Below, one piece after another: positions 53,487 through 64,000 of a DNA stretch of 64,000 nt. A program made the position numbers and the translations under genes. Origin of the DNA: Morchella semilibera (lineage: Eukaryota > Ascomycota > Pezizomycetes > Pezizales > Morchellaceae); NCBI GenBank assembly GCA_009192285.1, contig CM018604.1, positions 3,764,580-3,828,579 on the forward strand, read 5' to 3'. Numbering within the stretch: the first letter of the stretch is position 1; every line of letters begins with the position of its first letter. The notes under the pieces were generated by a model. The model made no database searches. It was not told where the DNA came from and saw only the letters and a program-made list of their open reading frames with translations.

Positions 53487-55443
53487 TTAGGATGCACGAC
53501 GGAAGCGTGAAGCCGCAGCTAGGGAGGTTCCCTCAGATTGAGAGCGACGAATTGCAAGCTTCGGGAGCGGTCTAGGGCGGTTATCCCCAGCAGCAGAGTC
53601 GCGATCGTCATAAACATCCTCATCAATTGTGTAAGCGTCATCACAGTCGTTATCACTGACATCATCGTCGGAGACCGATCTATGGAATTGCTCATCGTGA
53701 TTGCTTCCTGGTTGGTGTGCTCCCGAACCGGCAGGGGCCTTCTTGCGGGGAGGGCTTGCATACATAGCATCAACAGCATCTTCATCGCCATCAGTATCCC
53801 AAAGGGTCAACGCTGTAGATGGCGTGGCGATGCGACGCTGAGAAAAGTCCTCAAGGGGTACTGGAGGACCGGAGGGGATACTGAGTGCTTTGATCGAGCG
53901 ACGAGGCCTTGTCCCGTAACGGAGAAGGTCCATCGCCGGTGGGGAATTCGAGCGACGGATGTTTGAGGAAACCCGGCGAGACCTTGACCTGTAAGATAGA
54001 AGATCCATCGCCGGTGGGGAAGCCGAGCGGCGGAGGGTTGAGGAATCTTGGCGAAGAGTGGCATCCGAAGCTGCTCCCGGGGACTTGGAGCGCTCTCTGT
54101 ACCTGGAACCGTTTTCTCCAGCTCCCGAACCCGACTGAAGACCTTGACGACGATATTGGTTGGAGCTGTTTGCTGCACTGGAACCAGGGTACAAACTCTC
54201 AATGTCACCCTGCTCATTGCCGGATCTACTGGAAAGAGGTCCGGGGAATCCATTAGGCATGTGGCGTTCAATTGCCAAGCGGGCGTAGTCCAAGGATGTG
54301 TCTGGGCGGCCGTTTTTGGAGGATAGATGTGCTAGTCCACGTTCAAAGGAGGTAGGTGACATAGGTTGGCGCCCCGCTCGGCTCTTCTCGTATTCCTCTA
54401 GGAGGAGTTCACCATCACCCCTATCAAACGCCGCGAGCGCTTTAGCAATGAAGAGCCCTTTAGCTAGTTCCTTATCGTCCTTGCTGGCTCTATTCTTCAC
54501 CAAAGCACCACTGATGGTCTTACGAATAACACGAGAATGTTTATCGGCATCGGCAACCCATTTCCCTTTGGCCCACGCGGGAATCCGAGCCGATCTTGCG
54601 TCGTACCTGTTGAGGTTCCTACCCTTAGATGATGGCGCTGCGGTGCGGCCATTGTCTTTGGGCGCGGTGGGGGTGCTTGGAGGGGTGTTGGAGGGGCCTC
54701 CAGGAGCCACTTTCGAGGCTATCGTTGCTTGATAACTGGTACTGAGATCGGAGATGTTGGTAAGCGTCGACATTGATGAAATACTGCGGGTACGGCGGTG
54801 GGAGCCTGAGGAACTGAGGGACCGCTCGGAAGTGACGCTGGTTTGAGAACCGCTGGTGACACTGGCATTGGATCCTTCGGTACTGCTACCAAAGAAGAAG
54901 TTGGTTTGATTGTTGGGATCATAACCCTAAACGAGAAATCCAAATTAGCTAACTATATCTATAGAAGTCCTACTGGATACTGTGATGGTCGCCCCTAAGT
55001 GGGCAACCTATAGGGTGATGGTATCATTGAGTTACGAAGGTATGGAACGGTTGTATAGGTCAACCTTTGGAGGGGGGCAGATGAGTACTTACAGTAGTAG
55101 GATCAAGCTGAGCTGGCTGGGCAGGCTGAGGTTGAGGAAGCTCGTTATGAGTAGATGGACCAGGCTGATCAGGCCTACACAGCTGCTCGTATTCATCATA
55201 ATCATTCACATACACATAGTGCTTCTTCTTCTTAGGAGCATCTGGGTCGTACCCCTTATAGTCTAAGTCTTCGTCCGACTCAGAGTATTGGGGGTCTCGG
55301 ATATAACGTCCGGAAGAAAGAGTAGCCCTTGCATCCTTGGAAACATACTGGGTATTCAAAGGAGGCTGCTTTGAGATGACTACTGGTGCTCTTGTCTTCA
55401 AATCGTATTGAGCGGCATAGCCGTTCCGGCGGGGGGGAGGCAT
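53487..55443 (-). CDS. two-exon gene for a disordered Ser/Arg/Asp-rich protein, 596 aa
   Basis: Not recognised. Exon 1 is 55443-55093 and exon 2 is 54926-53487. The 166-base intron begins GTAAGT, holds GCTAAT and ends GTTTAG; both flanking exons are phase 0 and the joined length is 1791 bases. The ATG is the complement of 55441-55443, with a TATA box at 55598-55605. Exon 1 has KKKKHYVYVNDYDEYEQ, a basic then acidic/aromatic switch. Exon 2 starts in a Ser/Asn/Thr-rich region. A helical part follows (PAWAKGKWVADADKHSRVIR, ELAKGLFIAKALAAFDRGDG, LLLEEYEKSRAG). Then comes an RS-like part with a duplicated SPPAMDLL-x-Y module, and an Asp-rich tail. It is probably nuclear (inference). Confidence 0.7.
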
Positions 55444-55597
55444 GAGGACGGCAGAAAGAGTGAGGAGGGAAGAAGGAGGGATGATTTCGAGGGATAAACA
55501 GCTTCAGTAAGTAACTGCCTCGCCAGCGCTCGATCAGCGGGATCGGAAAGTGATGATTGTTGGGATGGATTCTGGAATTTTGGTGGGGAAGGCCTGC

Positions 55598-55605
55598 TAT
55601 TTATA
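55598..55605 (-). promoter_or_regulatory. TATA box of the 596-aa gene
   Basis: Minus strand TATAAATA in the context CGGTATAAATAGC, about 155 bases upstream of the ATG. The leader between is very pyrimidine-rich. Confidence 0.7.
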
Positions 55606-55609
55606 CCGT

Positions 55610-58600
55610 GGGTCGTGGCGTTGCGTGCAGTACTGCACGTACACACCAGTAACAGAAAATGCCAGGCCTCCCACACCTTTGCACAGAGACCACATACTTG
55701 CTAGCTCTGCCCTGTCGTCACGGTCTTTCACTTTCCGGCCCCATTGCATACCTAGTAGGTCTACACCGATCCCAGATACGCGTGTGCATATGTGCTCTTC
55801 TTGCCCCCCCCTATGATCATCGGTCTCCACTTTTGCTTCTCGGCAGCCAATAACACTCTTTCAACACTCCTGAGCGAGAGGGAACGAGTTGGATTGCGAG
55901 CCCTGGAATGACGAAGGATTAGGCTTCATATTCCTCTCGATCTGTTGGTCCTGCGCTCTAGTGCTCATCCCCTTTCCCTTCTCTGTAGAGACCTCCGGAG
56001 CGCGTCAGACTAGGACCAGGGACCTGATTTGGAAAGCTTACAATTTGTATCCTAAAAATAATAACAGTACTTCCTCTACTCAAAGCCTCCTTAGTACTAA
56101 CCTTGTTCAGCCACAGACAGATAATTCTCTAGAGGCTATAGGAGGGGACTTACATTGACCAAATAACGTCACAGATTCGAGGAATAAAGTGCTGGAGCCG
56201 CTGCTTGGCCTCACACAATCAAGAGGTTTTGTGCTACATAGGAGCCTGCCTCGAGTTTATCGGCCTCCAAATATCACCCGAACGCATTTTGACGAGGACC
56301 GACGTCTGGTAGAGTCGGAAGTCGTGATGCACAGGAAATCTCTTACCCGATTTGCTCATAGCGCGATTTTCCCTGCAGCCCGCTCGGTGCACCTCCCGCT
56401 TACCTCATTGGTGCACACCCTTGTCGTGCGATTACTTACGGCTGAGCGGCCACAAAGAGGGGGTCCATCAAGAGTTCTTGATGCTGACATGAGCAAGTGC
56501 CGAGAGGCGCTCGGCCAGTGTGCTTCTTAGATGAAAAATGCCACAGCATGATCAAATCATTGTTACTACCACCTGAGAGGGGTCAACCCCATGGAAAAAG
56601 AAACTGGAATGAGGGAAGGGAGGGAGAACCGGTTCGCTCGATCTATTTGGGGTACTTGTCACAACTGTGAACCCATGCACGCGATGGAATGGATGACCAA
56701 GCGCAATAGCAAAATACCCAAAACAACCTAATAATTCGGCCGGCTAAACCAGATCATACGCGACAGGCGTTGACATTGACAAGTGGGAGTCTGCTCTGAC
56801 GAGAGTCGTCAATCAAACCCGTCTGGCTAGATCTGGGGAACTCGAGGACGCTGCTTGGATTTCGAAGGAAGGGTGAGCTGGGGTGGTCCTTGGGACCCGC
56901 GAATCTCGCGGAGGGGGAATGCGAGGGCCTAGGAGAATGAGGGTGTTAGGAAAGTAGAAGTGAATGTTACAGCGATGTAGGACGGTGTACGAGATATCTC
57001 TTGACATGCTAACGGCGACTAGGATTGCTGCGGTGATAGTTATAGAAGCTCTTCAGGATTCGCCTCTAGCCACTGCTGATGTCGATAACTCGTGGAGGCT
57101 CGGCCCGGCGTCGGTTCTTGTTCTGATACCGGGTCATTTTTTGTCGTATATCCCTCATAATACGAACAGTTTTGCTCTGGTCCTACTTTACAATCTCTAT
57201 CCAACTATCCCAGCCCGTTCCCTTTGTTTGCCGTCGGTTGCTTACCATCAGGCAGCTAGAGGCCGATCTACATACATGTATACCGGCTGCGAGTTACTAA
57301 AGGTTTCTGTTTACGAGATAGCTGGCTAGCAGACCGATACAACACTAGAGATATATATTTTGCCCACCGCTTCCGTTGATATATGACGAAACCCCTATTT
57401 TACCCGCCCCGACCACCGCGTTGAATAAAATCGAGATAAAACTCCCGGGGACTCAGAACTGATGGCCATATATCTCAAAAGGTCCAGTCAGTGTCCATGA
57501 GGTTCGCTAGTTCATTCAATTATCAGAATTGTTCTTCTGGGGACCACACAGACTGCGAGGGTTTGGATATCTGGTTTCACTGCTGACGAACACCACGAAT
57601 ATATATAGATTCCCTGTATATTTTCTTTGAATAGCGACACACCCGTAGTCTGCTACTCCAAGCAACGAGAGGTCACACGAGCATATTGCATATGTTATTA
57701 CATTATAACTGACCACACCGCATGACATGGATACCTTAGTACTTACATTACTCATCGAGATACGTTACGGGACGGCTTTCGGTGCTTCGCCAGCACCAGA
57801 GAGCCACAAAGCCCCAAAGTATTGGTCTGAAATGCTCTACCTGATGCTTTCAGCGTTTTCTACAAAAAATCGGAATCTTTAAACCATGCAGGCCGACGGG
57901 GGTATCCCAAAGGTCCTGAAGTATGTCAGCGGCAGGGCACTAAAAGATGTAGGGCGGATATGAAGTGGAGAAGAGAACCCAAGAAGTCGAGAACCTATTG
58001 GCAGATGGGTTAGGGGGCGAGATGTGTAACTTGCAAAGCCTTTCGAAAGTGCTGTTTGTGTTGTGGTATCCGGATCCTAGTAGGGCGATTTGCTTTATTT
58101 TTTTCTTTTCTCCTTATCCAACAGAGTATCAGAACATTTAGGTACACCTTAGCCGAATGGCTACGTATAATAACCGAATGAAACAGAGACGGAAGACCAG
58201 AAAGATATGTCCATCTTTTACTTCCGAGGATAAGTCAATTCGCCAGCACATTTGTTTTATTATCTAGTAAGTCCATACCACTGCGGTGCCCAGGGGTGTT
58301 GTCCGGATTGTATATGATAGTCAAGCATTCAATAACCATTAATTCAAAGACACTTACACCTGATAAATCTCAATATATGCGGCATAGGGTGATCACTCAC
58401 TAAGTTGCCCAAATTTTATGTTGCCTGTTTTTTTATCTCCAAATCCAAAGGATAAACATCACCACTACACTTCGACCAAGAATGGGGCCAGACTTAATTC
58501 ACAGAACGAGCTATAATTCAAGTGTGACATTCCACATGCCTAGATAGGATTGCCACGCATGGATGTATAGGGGGTCCTGGCACCATGGTTGACTCTCAAC

Positions 58601-58830
58601 AACACGAGAGAATGGTCGTGGCTCAAACACAACGCCGAGGAAGCAGTACTGATAGCGCCAATACCGGGAAGACATATGCGGGTATCATTCGTTGAAACTA
58701 CGGAACAAGAAAAGGCCGCATCATATTGGAAGGAGGAGGCATTAGGGGTTGTAGGGCGCTCCCGGGTCAGGTAGGGGGCGGGGGGGAGAAATTGCTTGGA
58801 TTTGAGGACGGAGAAGGAATTTGGGTGTAG
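55610..58830. other. long gene-poor spacer
   Basis: More than 3 kb with no supported gene. Plus-strand frames near 55.9-56.5 kb look weakly coding but start at TTG or GTG and have no promoter. TACATGTA occurs at 57273-57280. Confidence 0.4.
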
Positions 58831-58834
58831 AGAA

Positions 58835-59055
58835 GTCTCTTTTCAATGGGCTACCTGCCCGGCAAATTATTGTGAGCCTGCCAGGTCAGTGAGCGGTGAG
58901 AAGGGGACAGGATGTATTTTCTTTTCTTTTGTTTTTGTTTATTTTCTTTGGGTTGGCGGTGAAGGAAGGGCGTTCTGGGGGTCGACTGGTGCGTCTCGTC
59001 GTGCATTTGAGGTTGCATACGAGTAATGAACTAAAGAAAAAAATTTTTTTTAACA
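58835..59055 (+). mobile_element. family-B retroposon fragment, diverged
   Basis: Matches family B in order but weakly: GAGCCTGCCAGG, then AGTGAGCGGTGAGAAGG, then a long T-rich stretch, then TTGGCGGTGAAGG, then TTGCATACGAGTAATGA and an A-run. It appears the oldest of the family-B copies, and its boundaries are approximate. Confidence 0.5.
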
Positions 59056-59522
59056 GTTTGGACGAGTGATTGTTTATGATCCTCATTCTTCCTCTAACAA
59101 ATTACGTTTCGGACAAAATCAAAAAGGGTTCCAAGTTCTAAATTCTTTTCCAACGTCGCCCCCTTCATAAAACCAGGACTAACCTAACAGATAACCTTCC
59201 TTACTAGCTATAGCTGCACTTGTGATGGATGATGGTGCTAGGGCGTCGTCTCTCTCCCACTACACACATGCCGCCCTTCGGAATGTACATTCCAACGAGC
59301 CCTTACTTCGCAGGGATGGGTGTTCTTCATTTTTTCACTAAGATTCCGGATGCACTTGGTTTATTGGGTCGTTTATCTACAATATATCCTGCGCCAACTC
59401 CCCGAGCCCATCTTGTTCAACTTATACACAAGCCCAACAACCGAGAAACCGCATCCTGACTCCCCAACCACCTCATCACCAGCCGCCACGCCCAAGAGTC
59501 CTCCTCTATAACTATTACAGTC

Positions 59523-60179
59523 ATGAAGAGTGCTCCTGACTCCGACCTGTCGAGTCTAAGCCGGAGAATGGCCAGAATCTCAGTCGCACGACAGGTCCAG
59601 GGATCCCCGATGATAGCGAACAGAAACCGAATCAGCTCCGGAGAAAGGGTTACTCGGGCTAGACATCTCCGTCAACGGAATGTTCCAAGATTTATTGACG
59701 CCGGACCTGTAAGAGGCGAAAACTACCAAACCAGAGGATGGCCACAACGCGGTTTTAGGGCTGAAGAAGAGGAGAACACAACGGAATCTGGGATGCGCAA
59801 GGAAAGGGTGCTTGCAATCTCGGCTAGCCCACATCGGTCCGAAATTTCGGGGCGTCGTTCTCCTGCTGAGACGCTGGACCAGAAATTTGAAAATATCTTT
59901 ATCGGCGATAGAGGGTATTCGGAAAGCCCTTATCATTCTTGCTCCGACTCAAGAACCTTGCCTAGGACCGACACCCCTTCTGGGCAAAACGGGCGAGTCA
60001 GAAAGGTACAGCCTCCTGGGCCGCGAGCCGGGCTCCACAGAACAGGTCGTATAGTTGAGTTGCGGAGATGTCCCCACGGTATCCTTACCACCTTGGCTCT
60101 CCCAGAAGCTTCCATGCGAGAATGCAGCCAGCCCCGCACCTATGCAAAGGATAGCCACACGCGAGAGGAGTCCGAATAA
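59523..60179 (+). CDS. orphan disordered basic protein, 218 aa
   Basis: Not recognised. The ATG (after ATTACAGTC) opens MKSAPDSDLSSLSRRMARIS. The product is Arg/Ser/Pro/Gly-rich throughout, with few hydrophobic stretches, and probably disordered. Words of note are ARHLRQRNVPRF near residue 45 and LDQKFENIFIGDRGY near 119, the only segment with ordered-looking hydrophobics. It is single-exon as far as I can see, with no zinc pattern or signal peptide. It opens a same-strand run with the next two genes, each separated by several hundred bases, so independent promoters are likely. Confidence 0.55.
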   Translation: MKSAPDSDLSSLSRRMARISVARQVQGSPMIANRNRISSGERVTRARHLRQRNVPRFIDAGPVRGENYQTRGWPQRGFRAEEEENTTESGMRKERVLAISASPHRSEISGRRSPAETLDQKFENIFIGDRGYSESPYHSCSDSRTLPRTDTPSGQNGRVRKVQPPGPRAGLHRTGRIVELRRCPHGILTTLALPEASMRECSQPRTYAKDSHTREESE

Positions 60180-60961
60180 TGTGCCCAGCGGTTTCTCCCT
60201 TCAGGGCCGGCATAATGTAGATTGTGAGGAATCATGAAAGCTCAGACGGTGGCGGCCAAATGTGTCACTGTGAGCTCGGCATGAGCTGGAAGGAGTAGGG
60301 AGGTGTTTATGTTGGAGGCAATTCACCTTGAAAAAGGGGAGAATACGTTAGATATTGGAGGGGCTATAAAATGCTTAGGGCTGGATTTTAAAAAATTTCT
60401 TTTGTAAGACTTACAAGTGTCAATCCCAATTCTACACTCATCTTATCCATGGGGGCCAAGTATAAACGTAAATTGTAGATATTGAGGCACGTTATTTTGA
60501 TCTTCAAGGTATTAGAGAGATAATTCATTCACTAAATTAAGGAGGTCATACAAGAATGATATTAAAGGTACTGTAATAAATCAAATGAAGAAAGCGGGCA
60601 AAGAAAGGAGAAACAGAAGAAATCGGAAGAACAGCCTTGGATAGGGAATCTACCTACATGTAGTTGGGGTCACAGTTAATTTTTAGCGCGCACTTTATCT
60701 CATCCGCGTACCGCGCCACCCACTTTCACAATCATCGCCCCTCAATCCAACACCATCATGCAGCATCCGTACTGAGTACCGTTCAAACAGTGGGATCAAT
60801 CTCAATCACTCAGTTGCTCGCTTCAAACTCTGCAAAAAATACCCCCCGGCCGTCGCACAATCCTTTCAGCCCGATAGAAAACTAGTAAGACCCCCCCCCC
60901 TCTCCTCTCATTGACAGGTTCTAACATCCTGCTGTCTCCCGCTGTAGCAAAGAGAAAGAAA

Positions 60962-60967
60962 TATAAA
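60962..60967 (+). promoter_or_regulatory. TATAAA word before the 275-aa gene
   Basis: TATAAA only 24-29 bases before the chosen ATG at 60991. If it is the real TATA box, the leader is very short or the true start lies further in. Confidence 0.35.
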
Positions 60968-60990
60968 CCGAGCAGTACCCCGCACCTGCC

Positions 60991-61818
60991 ATGACGACTC
61001 AGGATTCATCCAACAATGGCTGGTTCTTCGCTGCAGCCCTCTCCCATCTCACCCATGCCTGCATTATCCAAATCACAGACGTGAACAACGTCTTTGCGCC
61101 GGACGGAAGCCTCAACAGTGAGCGCCGTCACCGGCAAAGAGGACACCGTAGACCTGGCACACCACCCCCTCACCGCAGAAGAGCTTCCGTTAGCGCAAGA
61201 GACGACATCGATCTGGACAGAGTTCTTTCGGATCGCATGCACCTACATGGCCGGGGCCAGGACAATGCCACTCGGGGCAGACGTTCCACCCCCAACCCTC
61301 CCCTTGCGCCCTCTACACCACAATTTCATCATCCTATCAGGCCTATGGTTTTTCAATCCAGCTTTCGGATGCCGCGATTTTCGAGGCTGACGACAACTGC
61401 CACGACACCCGCCGCAGAAGAGCCGCTTCCAGTTCCCCCTCCTCTCGACTCGTTGACTGGACCTCGTCCAGTTCCTCTCTACCAACCGCTCAGTCTTACT
61501 CCCAACGCTCTCGAAAGCTCTGCTGCTTGCTACGATCTCATTACCAGTCAGGCCGAAGCGGGGGTGGGCAGGAAGACCACGGGTGACCCATTTCTCCCCA
61601 GTAACAGAGTACCACAGGCTGCCAGTCAATCGGCATTGCCGGATCCTCTGCCTGAATGGCTTACGGGAGAGCAAAGGCATGCTGTCTCTATCCTGTGGGA
61701 TGAGAGGGTTAATGGAGCCTCCATTCTTGCTTGCCGATTCTGTGAGAAGCCATGTAATGCGGGGAGAGATATTTGCAACTTCTGTATTTTGGTGTTGGCA
61801 GGGGATAGAGTGCTATAA
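60991..61818 (+). CDS. disordered protein ending in a Cys-x2-Cys double pair, 275 aa
   Basis: Not recognised. The ATG (after GCACCTGCC) opens MTTQDSSNNGWFFAAALSH. A short ordered-looking N-terminus is followed by an Arg/His-rich stretch (RRHRQRGHRRPGTPPPHRRR), a long Pro/Ser/Thr/Leu-rich linker, and a compact C-terminus. That C-terminus has a helix (PEWLTGEQRHAVSILWDERV) and cysteines at about 248, 251, 255, 262 and 265 (CRFC, then C, then CNFC). Two CxxC pairs about 10 residues apart are compatible with a small zinc ribbon or treble clef. The gene at 62.7 kb ends in a similar double CxxC arrangement. No signal peptide. An upstream exon cannot be excluded. Confidence 0.65.
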   Translation: MTTQDSSNNGWFFAAALSHLTHACIIQITDVNNVFAPDGSLNSERRHRQRGHRRPGTPPPHRRRASVSARDDIDLDRVLSDRMHLHGRGQDNATRGRRSTPNPPLAPSTPQFHHPIRPMVFQSSFRMPRFSRLTTTATTPAAEEPLPVPPPLDSLTGPRPVPLYQPLSLTPNALESSAACYDLITSQAEAGVGRKTTGDPFLPSNRVPQAASQSALPDPLPEWLTGEQRHAVSILWDERVNGASILACRFCEKPCNAGRDICNFCILVLAGDRVL

Positions 61819-61824
61819 TTCAAG

Positions 61825-62700
61825 AGGTGAGATCACACCACGCTTACTATATACGGATACAAAATGCTAATTTTTTATTGAGCCACCCAGCCTACCCTGT
61901 GCGGGTGCTAGGATACCAGCCCTACAAAGGCCCTTTACGCTTAGTAGCCCCTTTCCTCTACATGTCCTCCTGAAAACACACGAACATTCGTTCTAGTGTG
62001 CGGGAATATTCGAGGCCTTTCTTTCGTTCCAGCATGACATCGCGAGAAAGACAGTGGGAAGGTCGCATGGGGAAAGATAAATTGATAGTATTTAATGTAC
62101 TATCTCCGTAAATGTCTAACCTCCTATCTAATAAATACTTCATCGCACTACAATATTTTCTTAACTCCTCCGCTCTGCCTATGATGAGCATATGCTACAG
62201 ATACTAGAGCCGAATCAACCAAAGTATAGATACCTATCAGGTAATATCGCATGCTTGTTGCTGAAGTCGTCACACTGTCAGGAATTATGTGCGGCATCAT
62301 ATGATTGGTTTTGGGTTTGTTCTTGGAACTGTTAGGAAATAATAAAAATTTCCTTGTGTCTCTATTAAAATTCTGTGCAGCTGGTAGGTGATGAACCTGT
62401 AGTAACAACCCTTGTCTGTAATTAGTACTGAACATAAAAACGCGCTAACAGGGGACAAAGTGGTGGCTACCAGAAAAACGATGTTCAGGTTCTTGATGCC
62501 TGCCGCGAGTAGTTTCAATGCTTCTAACCGTTCTGGGTCACAACCATTGCATTGCCAAGTACTCTTGATATTCCTCTTGCTCCTACCTTACTTCTCCTCC
62601 CTCTCCACCCATTAAAACCATCCTCCAAAAAAAAAAAACTGCTTCACCATCAGCTATACCAGGTATGCTCGCTAAATACTTCATCTCATGGAGATCCATC
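61825..62700. other. gene-free spacer
   Basis: No supported gene. An A12 run lies near 62628. Confidence 0.45.
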
Positions 62701-62704
62701 TAAC

Positions 62705-63513
62705 ATGACGGCCTCGCAGAAAATGGCGTCCTCAGCCTCAACCTCACAGCCTGAAGGAAGCAACAACCCAGGCAATCTCATCGATGCCATCCCTGATGAC
62801 GAACCAGATAAATCAGCAATCATCCGAACGATTGAGGATTTGATTTTAGGAGAGGCTCCTTCGCCTGTTGCCATGACCTTCCCAGTCGCTCCCGGGCAGC
62901 TCCCTCATATCCCGTACTACACTCATCAACAGGTAAGCTTTCCTCCGAGATAACCCTCTGGCAAGAGGAAAAATGCTCATTGTTATTTTAGGCTGTTGAC
63001 GGCGAGGTCTGCGATTACCAGGACTCTAGCTCGCTCTCTTCTGGCTGTTCCTCCTCTGATCAGTTCGAGCTTGACCAGTCGCTTGGCTCAGCCTCTCCCT
63101 CTCCCACAATCTGTTGCGAGGACACAAAGAACTGCGACATGTGTTCAATGGACCTGTATGCCTACCGCATCATCCATAGAGACTTCACCCACGTCCGTAG
63201 AGTTTGCATTCTCGTCGATGAAAACCCAGACTCTGTCACACTCCGTAATCCTTTTTGCAGTGGGTGTCCAATGTACAGAGTCCCAGGCTCTTCTAGCTGC
63301 GAGAAGCACCTCCTTGAAGAGTATCTCTGGGCTATCAACCATTTGACCGTTCGTGGTGACTTGGCGTACCGTCACTGGGTTTGCGATAGGTGCAGGGCTC
63401 CGTTGGAGGACTATGAAGGGTTCGTGTGCGTTCTTTGTGTTCGCGAAACTCGCCTCCTCGAGGGCCCGGCCAGCGGAGGGATTAGAGCTAGAGGACGCAG
63501 GTACTCCATTTAG
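62705..63513 (+). CDS. two-exon gene for a Cys-rich protein with double CxxC pairs, 249 aa
   Basis: Not recognised. Exon 1 is 62705-62932 and exon 2 is 62992-63513. The 59-base intron begins GTAAGC and ends TTTTAG, both exons are phase 0, and the total is 750 bases. The open frame extends upstream to a TTG, but the ATG at 62705 (MTASQKMASSASTSQPEGS) is the first. Exon 1 is Ser-rich, then has an acidic helical part (IIRTIEDLILGEAP). Exon 2 has paired-cysteine words: CC, CDMC, CSGC. Near the C-terminus it has CDRC and CVLC 14 residues apart, followed by an Arg/Leu-rich end. These are compatible with zinc binding by two modules. It resembles the C-terminus of its left neighbour in cysteine spacing only. 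Confidence 0.7.
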
Positions 63514-63519
63514 GACACC

Positions 63520-64000
63520 TTCAGGCTCTAGTAGTGCTACTGCGGAGCGAATATAGTAGTTAGATTCAGAAAATAAAAATAGGGGGTTACTAGGAACTGT
63601 TGCGGGTGGCTGTTGTTGTTTTTTTACACTTAGAGCATAGCCCAGCTGCGGAGCCCAGGACCTCTTAGCTGGCCAAAGCTCTAGAGTCACTTCCCAATAC
63701 ACTGTTTGCTCGACCGCCGACCTATGTGTCAACAGCTCCTGAAGCTTAGTAGGTAATAAAAATAATCGCTGATGACTGTGAAAGAAAAGGAAACATGATA
63801 GAATAGTCTAGGTCGACGTGGGTATACACTGCCCCCAGAATATCAGATATCTTGGAGACACGCACTGTGAGATACCACATAGAATCCTCTACCCCCGTCT
63901 CTTCCCACTGTGCCTCATATCTGTGTGTGGGTTAGACCCCCATATAAACCACCACATACCTTCATTCCCCCATCGTATTGCCAGCCGAGGAGGTCTGTAT
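63520..64000. other. right-edge spacer
   Basis: No supported gene. A minus-strand frame overlapping the 62.7 kb gene is treated as its shadow. Confidence 0.45.

Noticed and set aside
55889-56530. Two successive plus-strand frames as a gene
   Set aside because: Both begin at non-ATG codons and no convincing intron joins them. At most they are a relic.
1-64000. CRISPR array, bacterial operon, or Starship-type tyrosine recombinase
   Set aside because: No regularly spaced direct repeats, no ribosome binding sites, and no recombinase-like frame. Spliced genes and TATA promoters point to a fungus.

Overview
This window reads as nuclear DNA of a filamentous fungus, most likely an ascomycete. Introns are 53-76 bases long with GT...AG ends and CTAAC/CTAAT-type branch sites. 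Promoters often carry a clear TATA box 70-150 bases before the start codon. Retroposons are short, and no operons, ribosome binding sites or bacterial genes are seen. I recognise no conserved housekeeping gene. A truffle- or morel-like (Pezizomycetes) origin is only a guess. The region looks like an accessory, lineage-specific stretch with many orphan genes separated by long gene-free spacers.

Layout. (1) 0-2 kb: the right part of a KRBA2/Ginger2-type DDE integrase gene that enters from the left edge. (2) 2-10 kb: repeat-rich. It has two full copies and one tail copy of a tRNA-headed SINE-like element (family A), truncated copies of a second retroposon (family B), an AACCGGTT-word array, and one small orphan gene. 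(3) 11-25 kb: a chain of small, mostly intronless orphan genes of 77-302 codons that predict as mostly helical proteins, several with strong TATA boxes. It includes a clear tandem paralog pair at 20.8 and 22.3 kb. (4) 26-38 kb: minus-strand genes for long, low-complexity, probably disordered Ser/Pro/Arg-rich proteins. I could resolve introns with consistent reading frames in three of them. (5) 40-46 kb: more small helical orphans and a family-B retroposon with a perfect 14-bp target duplication. (6) 45-64 kb: a second group of disordered-protein genes on both strands. It ends with two neighbouring genes whose products finish in Cys-x2-Cys pairs.

How the genes work together is not shown by the sequence. 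No enzyme, transporter, receptor or secreted effector could be named, and no signal peptide was found on a supported start. What unites the genes is organisation. One class is short, TATA-driven, intronless and helical. The other is longer, spliced, disordered, often internally repetitive, and carries short interaction-type motifs (a SUMO-interaction-like motif, CxxC pairs). Both lie in a retroposon-rich background that is also enriched for the palindrome TACATGTA and for long G/C homopolymers. All functional statements for these orphans are inference.
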